DNA of 12,862 nt from the NCBI GenBank assembly GCA_001430745.1, contig KQ481983.1, forward strand, positions 1,001,041-1,013,902, in the 5' to 3' direction. Shown piece after piece: positions 9,401 through 12,862 of the stretch. Source of the stretch: Auxenochlorella pyrenoidosa. Its lineage: Eukaryota; Chlorophyta; Trebouxiophyceae; Chlorellales; Chlorellaceae. Within the stretch, counting starts at the first letter, position 1. Every line of letters begins with the position of its first letter. A model generated the notes under the pieces. The model saw nothing but the letters and a program-made list of their open reading frames with translations, ran no database searches and was not told where the DNA came from. The position numbers and the translations under genes were made by a program.

Positions 9401-9586
9401 CCTTTACCAAGCAGGCAAGAAGCAAGCGCCGACCGGCAGGCAGCGGCTGGCGGGGGGGGGCATGGTGCGTCGGGCCACGCACCCGAGCGCGATCCGATGC
9501 ATCCTGCAATCTCTGCACCAATCACCTGTGTCTGCCAAGGCCACACCCACGGCCCAGAGCAGCAGGCAGGTGAGGAGGTGCCGCAT
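6488..9586 (-). CDS. Type I membrane protein with beta-propeller-like lumenal region (At1g75140-like)
   Basis: Six exons read right to left: 9586-9526, 9364-9131, 8999-8508, 8369-7444, 7268-7100 and 6930-6488 (TGA), phase-consistent, 774 residues. Residues 1-18 (MRHLLTCLLLWAVGVALA) form a signal peptide with an AxA cleavage site. Residues about 45-130 (RFLAVGDVMGGLVVL, SPVTAVGSYRLSSN, LLSGHASGELRLHLL) show WD40/beta-propeller-like strands. They recall, from memory, the plant family of the uncharacterised membrane protein At1g75140. More such segments follow (AYAVGDDGRLLAL, LIMTAGDMLAVYNVS). Sequons at N115, N365 and N468 all precede the single membrane segment at about 568-587. This is followed by a basic stop-transfer (RARSKRG), a Gly-rich stretch and a Ser/Ala-rich, partly acidic cytosolic tail of some 185 residues. 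Long low-complexity Ala/Gly inserts interrupt the lumenal part. The function of the family is unknown to me. Confidence 0.72.
7066..7099. repeat. CCCCA minisatellite and CA repeat in intron 5 of the membrane-protein gene
   Basis: Four to five units of CCCCA run into a short CA repeat. On the transcribed sense (minus) strand this reads GTGTGTGTGG followed by several GGGGT units, starting at the donor of the intron 7099-6931. Four or more G4 runs separated by single T make it a strong G-quadruplex candidate. Confidence 0.8.
7269..7443 (-). other. GC-AG intron (intron 4 of the membrane-protein gene)
   Basis: The donor reads CAG|GCAAGC and the acceptor lies in a pyrimidine-rich tract ending GCCGCAG. 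Splicing joins AWMQ to LFQPAAMIMV without phase change and creates a continuous membrane segment. I found no GT-donor solution that keeps frame into the same exon. Other fits tried (acceptors at 7386 or 7309) run into stops or lose the hydrophobic segment. Confidence 0.65.
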
Positions 9587-10335
9587 CCCCCTCTCTTGCT
9601 GACCCCTGCGCCCCTAGCAGTCTTGTAACGACCTTCGCAACGTAATTCTCCAAGGGATGATTGGGCAACGCTGCCAAGCCCTACTCCAAATGTCGTGCCA
9701 GCAGGGGCGACCCCCTTTCTTCAGCCCATTGCCCCAACCGTGCTCACGCTATACGAGAGTGCTGGTGGCAGCGTGCGATCGCTCAACGGGGCAGGCCAGT
9801 CCTTTGCACGCGCTGCGCGCATAATCCTCGATCCCACGCCGTTCCAGGTGCGAGTGGTGGCCCATACCCTGCAGTTTTACTGGTTCGTAGGCCCTCGACC
9901 TTTCGCAACTCTCTTCGAGAGGGACCTGCCCTTGCTCGCTGCCAGGGGCGCGCCTGGCTGACTGCCACCCTCTCTGGGGGACTTCCGGACTAAGTTGGTA
10001 GTCGCCCAGGGCAACCCGCAGGCCGGGGCGAGGTCCCAAGGACACTGCCGCCAGCGCTGCCTCCTCCTACGCTAGCGCAGCTGCAGTCGAAGCGACCGCC
10101 TTGCGCCCTGTTTATCACCTCATCTTCTGCAGTCCATTATATTCTTCTCCGCCCACTCAGAGCTTCCACACCCTGCTAGTCAACCGCCTGCAGCTGTCTG
10201 GCGGGCGCTGCTCACCCGCTGTGCCCTGCCTCCCTGTTCAGCTGCAGGAACCCCTCCAGCAGCCCGGCAGGCCTGCCCACAAGCCGAGGGCTGCCCGCGT
10301 CCGCGCCTTGCAGCGACCGACAGCCAGCGCCAGGC
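9587..10335. other. Divergent promoter region between membrane-protein and Rab5 genes
   Basis: About 750 bases lie between two start codons facing away from each other, so promoters and 5' UTRs of both genes should be here. A TATA-like string (ATTATATT, 10136-10143) lies about 195 bases before the Rab5 ATG. A reading frame at 9695-9961 on the plus strand has 88 codons and a fairly protein-like translation but no recognised domain; it is discussed in the findings. A TGTAA at 9624-9628 has no coding sequence before it on that strand. Confidence 0.45.
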
Positions 10336-11944
10336 ATGATGGTGGAGCAGCTGGTGCAGAGCAAGCTGGTGCTGCTGGGAGAGATGGGTAGCGGCAAGAC
10401 CAGCCTGGTGCAGCGGTTTGTGCGGGGGCAGTACTTTGAGAACCAGGTGGGTGCTTGCGCTGCTGCCCTGCCATGCTGGGTCGCCATGCCGCCATGCCGC
10501 CCCGCCTCAGCAGCGTCCCCATCGTCGGCAGTGGCATGCTGGGTGCTGTCCGCAGATGGCCGCATGCTTCCCAAGGCTCGGCGCTCGGCCCAAGCAGCCG
10601 CGCGGCTCCCCGCCCCTGCCAGCTGCCGTGCCCAGCATGGCAGATCGGCAGGCATCCGGGGCGCCTTCTTGTGCCTGCGGGGCGCCCGCCTTGCTGGGCA
10701 TGCACGACGTGGCTCCACCAGCGGCGTCTCCACCCCCAACCCCTCCACCCCACCGTGCCCGTGCCCCGGCCCTCCCGGCCCTCCTGCAGGAGTCCACCAT
10801 CGGCGCCTCGTTCTTCACCAAGACCATCCCGGAGAAGCACGTCAAGTTTGAGATCTGGGATACCGCGGGGCAGGAGCGGTACCACTCGCTGGCGCCGATG
10901 TACTACCGCGGCGCCGCTGCAGCCATCGTCGTCTTTGACATCACCCACCCCGCCTCCTTTGAGCGCGCCAAGAAGTGGGTGGGGCGGGGCGCGGGCGTTC
11001 CTGGCTTGCTGCAGCGACGCAGCGACGTGTCGCAGAGTGGCGCTGCGCAGGCTGGCGGCCTTGCCCGCTGCGCTGCATGTGGACGTGCCCCCACCTCCCA
11101 TGCCTGACAGCACTGCTGATCGCTGGCCTGCCTTGAAACCCTTGCCTGCTGACTCTTGCCTGCCCAGCATCGCGGCTCTGCCACCCGCAGGTGGGTGTGG
11201 GAGCTGCGGCAAAACGTGCAGAACCCCAGCCTGATCATCGCGCTGGTGGGCAACAAGGTGGACCTTGCTGAGGAGGCGCGCCAGGTGCCCGCTGCGCCTG
11301 CTGTGCCTGCCTGCCGCCTGTGCCTTGATCTTGGACCTTTGACAGGAGCCACGCCCGCCGTGCACGCTGCTGCGTGCGCGCATGCGGGTTTGTCTGGAGG
11401 GCAGCGCCAGCCACCGCATCGCAGCAGGCATGCCACGAGTGCATGTTTCGGCCTGCTTCTGGGCCGGTTGCCACACGAATACCCACCACCCCACCCTCCC
11501 ACCCCCCACACACACATACACGCCTTTCCTCCTCCCCCCCATGCGCAGGTTCCCGAGGCGGATGCCCGGACCTATGCCGCCGAGACGGGCCTGCTCTACT
11601 TTGAGACCTCGGCCAAGGCGGACATCAACGTGACGGCGCTGTTTGACGAGGTGGCCGACAAGTGAGCCCGCCCGAGCCGGCCCCGCCTGGTGCCCCCACT
11701 GGCTGCCTCGACCCATGCTGCGCGACCCGTGCCCAGCGCCACAGCTGCAGAGCCTCCCCAGCTTGAAGGCAAGGCTTCTCAGTGGCTTCGGAGCCTTTGG
11801 TGCACGACTCACTCGCACGTGCCTTGTCTTGTGCCGCCGTGCAGGCTGCCCAAGGCCGCGGCGCCGCAGCAGCCCTCTGGCGGCATCCAGCTGGCGGAGC
11901 AGGCCGCGCCGCCGCCCCGCAAGGCAGCCTGCTGCTCCACGTGA
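10336..11944 (+). CDS. RAB5: Rab5-class small GTPase (RABF2-like)
   Basis: Five exons: 10336-10446, 10790-10974, 11191-11284, 11549-11661 and 11845-11944 (TGA), all GT-AG, 200 residues. Visible G motifs: P-loop GEMGSGKT (15-22), switch [10 protein letters not shown] with T40, WDTAGQE (60-66) with catalytic Q65, NKVD (120-123) and ETSAK (149-153). [17 protein letters not shown] and FERAKKWV are characteristic of Rab5. The chain ends CCST, a dicysteine site for geranylgeranylation. Rab5 proteins control fusion and identity of early endosomes, and in plants vacuolar transport, on the cytosolic face of endosomal membranes. Length and all nucleotide-binding residues are normal, so it should be active. 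The loop between switch I and WDTAGQE looks two residues shorter than in typical Rab5. The start could be either of two adjacent ATGs (10336 or 10339). Confidence 0.95.
11481..11520. repeat. C-rich and CA-repeat tract in intron 3 of the Rab5 gene
   Basis: A run of CCACC/CCCACC units followed by a CA repeat lies 30-70 bases before the acceptor at 11548. It probably serves as, or merges with, the polypyrimidine tract. Its composition is similar to the tract at 7066-7099 but in the opposite sense relative to its gene. Confidence 0.7.
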
Positions 11945-12554
11945 GGCGACGGCTGCCTGGCTTGCACCGCCGCCTGCCCCGCCGCGCCGGTGCAGCGCGC
12001 GGTTCACATACCAGGAGGCGCAGCTCAGCCCTGCAACTCCTCTACGCTTTGTATACCTGGCCACACGCCGTCTCTGTGCCCTCCCTCCCCCCTCGCTCAC
12101 GTCCCATACCCTGTGTGTGTCTGCTCACATTCTCTCGCATACAATGCACCCGCTGTATACTACTCCTGCCTCCGGGCCGGGCAGAGCAGGCCCTGCCCCT
12201 AGGCACGTGCCGCCCTTATGCCTCTCAGCTCTGCCTGCTCGCCGCTGCCGCTCACTCTTCCTTCCCAGCCTACCTGCTGACCCGTGTAATGCTATCTGCT
12301 GCCGTGGCATGGCGTTGCATTTGGCAGCCTGTCGGGCATGGCCACGGCTGGGATCAGGTTGGGAAAACTGTGAGCAGGGGAAATGGTAGTGTGGTAATGT
12401 GCGGGATGCACGAGCATTCAACAGCAACAGGTGCAGTGCAGTGGGCATGGTGCAGGTTGCTACATCCTTTCGGTGCAGCGTCAGCGTCTCGTTGGGCAGG
12501 GTCTGCAAAACTGTGTGGCCGCGGCCGCGCTGCAGCCAGAGTACAGTGTCAGCC
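11945..12554. other. Rab5 3' UTR and convergent spacer
   Basis: This 610-base stretch runs from the Rab5 stop codon to the stop codon of the minus-strand gene at the right edge. It contains the likely Rab5 poly(A) signal and no credible coding region. Open frames on both strands here have no protein-like features. No TGTAA was seen on the minus strand for the right-hand gene. Confidence 0.55.
12285..12289 (+). promoter_or_regulatory. TGTAA poly(A) signal of the Rab5 gene
   Basis: TGTAA on the plus strand lies 341 bases after the Rab5 stop codon. It is the first such string I see after the gene, and would give a 3' UTR of about 355-365 bases. Confidence 0.5.
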
Positions 12555-12845
12555 CTACTGCAAGGGCGGTGGCGCCTGCTGGCGGCCTCGAGGCGACGCC
12601 ATTCGGACCACCTGCACACATGATTGAGCGGCACAGGCAGTTGCTTGCGAGCCGCTGGATGGCGCATGCCCACATGAACCTTGCCCACCAACTCAGTCCT
12701 TGGAGCATCAGTGCCATGGGCCATATGCGCCAGGCCCAGGCAGCGCAGCCACGCCTGCTTGCCTTCACAAAGTCTTTGGGCAGCTTGCCATTGGGCAGCT
12801 GCTTGCGCAGGCGCTGCTCCACGCCGACCCGCGCCTCTTCCAGGA
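12555..12845 (-). CDS. 3' end of an unrecognised protein-coding gene (5' part off window)
   Basis: Two exons are inferred on the minus strand. The first, 12845-12763, follows a pyrimidine-rich acceptor (CCCCACACAG) and encodes a charged, helix-like stretch (LEEARVGVEQRLRKQL, then NGKLPKDFVK). The last, 12611-12555, encodes VVRMASPRGRQQAPPPLQ and ends in TAG. Both are phase 0 at the join. The donor is either GC (AAG|GCAAGC at 12762) or GT (TTT|GTGAAG at 12768); the GC form matches the donor consensus better and keeps VK at 26-27 of the exon. I do not recognise the protein. The first exon is the more secure part; the second rests only on splice signals and phase. Confidence 0.4.
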
Positions 12846-12862
12846 CTGTGTGGGGCGGGGAA

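Noticed and set aside
9624..9628. TGTAA as a poly(A) signal
   Set aside because: No plus-strand gene ends before it; the upstream sequence is the first exon of a minus-strand gene.
10238..12100. 620-codon open frame on the minus strand, across the whole Rab5 gene
   Set aside because: It is antisense to five well-supported Rab5 exons and its translation is Arg/Gly/Ala-rich with no domain. Long antisense frames are common in GC-rich coding DNA.
12640..12800. Long alternative frame (QRLCEGKQAWLRCLGLAHM) at the right edge
   Set aside because: It is open and plausible-looking, but it is out of frame with the charged LEEARVGVEQRLRKQL stretch that follows a good acceptor. I preferred the latter, without certainty.

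Overview
The window reads as nuclear DNA of a GC-rich green alga, probably a trebouxiophyte or other chlorophyte of the Chlorella/Coccomyxa kind. The lineage is an inference from four signs. All recognisable genes are cut by many short introns (about 125-345 bases). Exons are GC-rich and full of Ala, Gly and Pro. Chlorophyte-type TGTAA poly(A) signals follow two genes. The protein families are eukaryotic and, in one case, plant-type. There is no bacterial operon, IS element, CRISPR array, rRNA or tRNA that I can see.

Layout from left to right. (1) 121-1747, minus, running off the left edge: 5' part of a histone chaperone with Rtt106/Pob3-like tandem PH domains, six exons visible. (2) 1748-3667: divergent intergenic region of 1.9 kb with no supportable gene. 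(3) 3668-5666, plus: five-exon bZIP transcription factor of 425 residues. (4) 5667-6487: convergent 3' region with two perfect hairpins, a CA repeat and a TGTAA signal for the next gene. (5) 6488-9586, minus: six-exon, 774-residue type I membrane protein with a signal peptide, a beta-propeller-like lumenal region, three N-glycosylation sequons and one membrane segment. It resembles the plant family typified by Arabidopsis At1g75140, of unknown function. (6) 9587-10335: short divergent promoter region with an 88-codon protein-like reading frame of uncertain status. (7) 10336-11944, plus: complete five-exon Rab5-class GTPase of 200 residues. (8) 11945-12554: 3' UTR and convergent spacer. (9) 12555-12845, minus: last two exons of an unrecognised gene entering from the right.

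The exon models were built by hand. Each join keeps reading phase across GT-AG or, in one or two cases, GC-AG introns, and total lengths come out as whole codons. The genes do not form a pathway. The membrane protein and the Rab5 GTPase share a divergent promoter region and both belong to the endomembrane system, but co-regulation is only a hypothesis. The most interesting observations are a GC-AG intron placed exactly at the edge of the membrane segment, a possible second GC-AG intron with the same donor, tandem NAGNAG acceptors, a bZIP whose diagnostic arginine codon is split by an intron, and two perfect hairpins in one 3' region.
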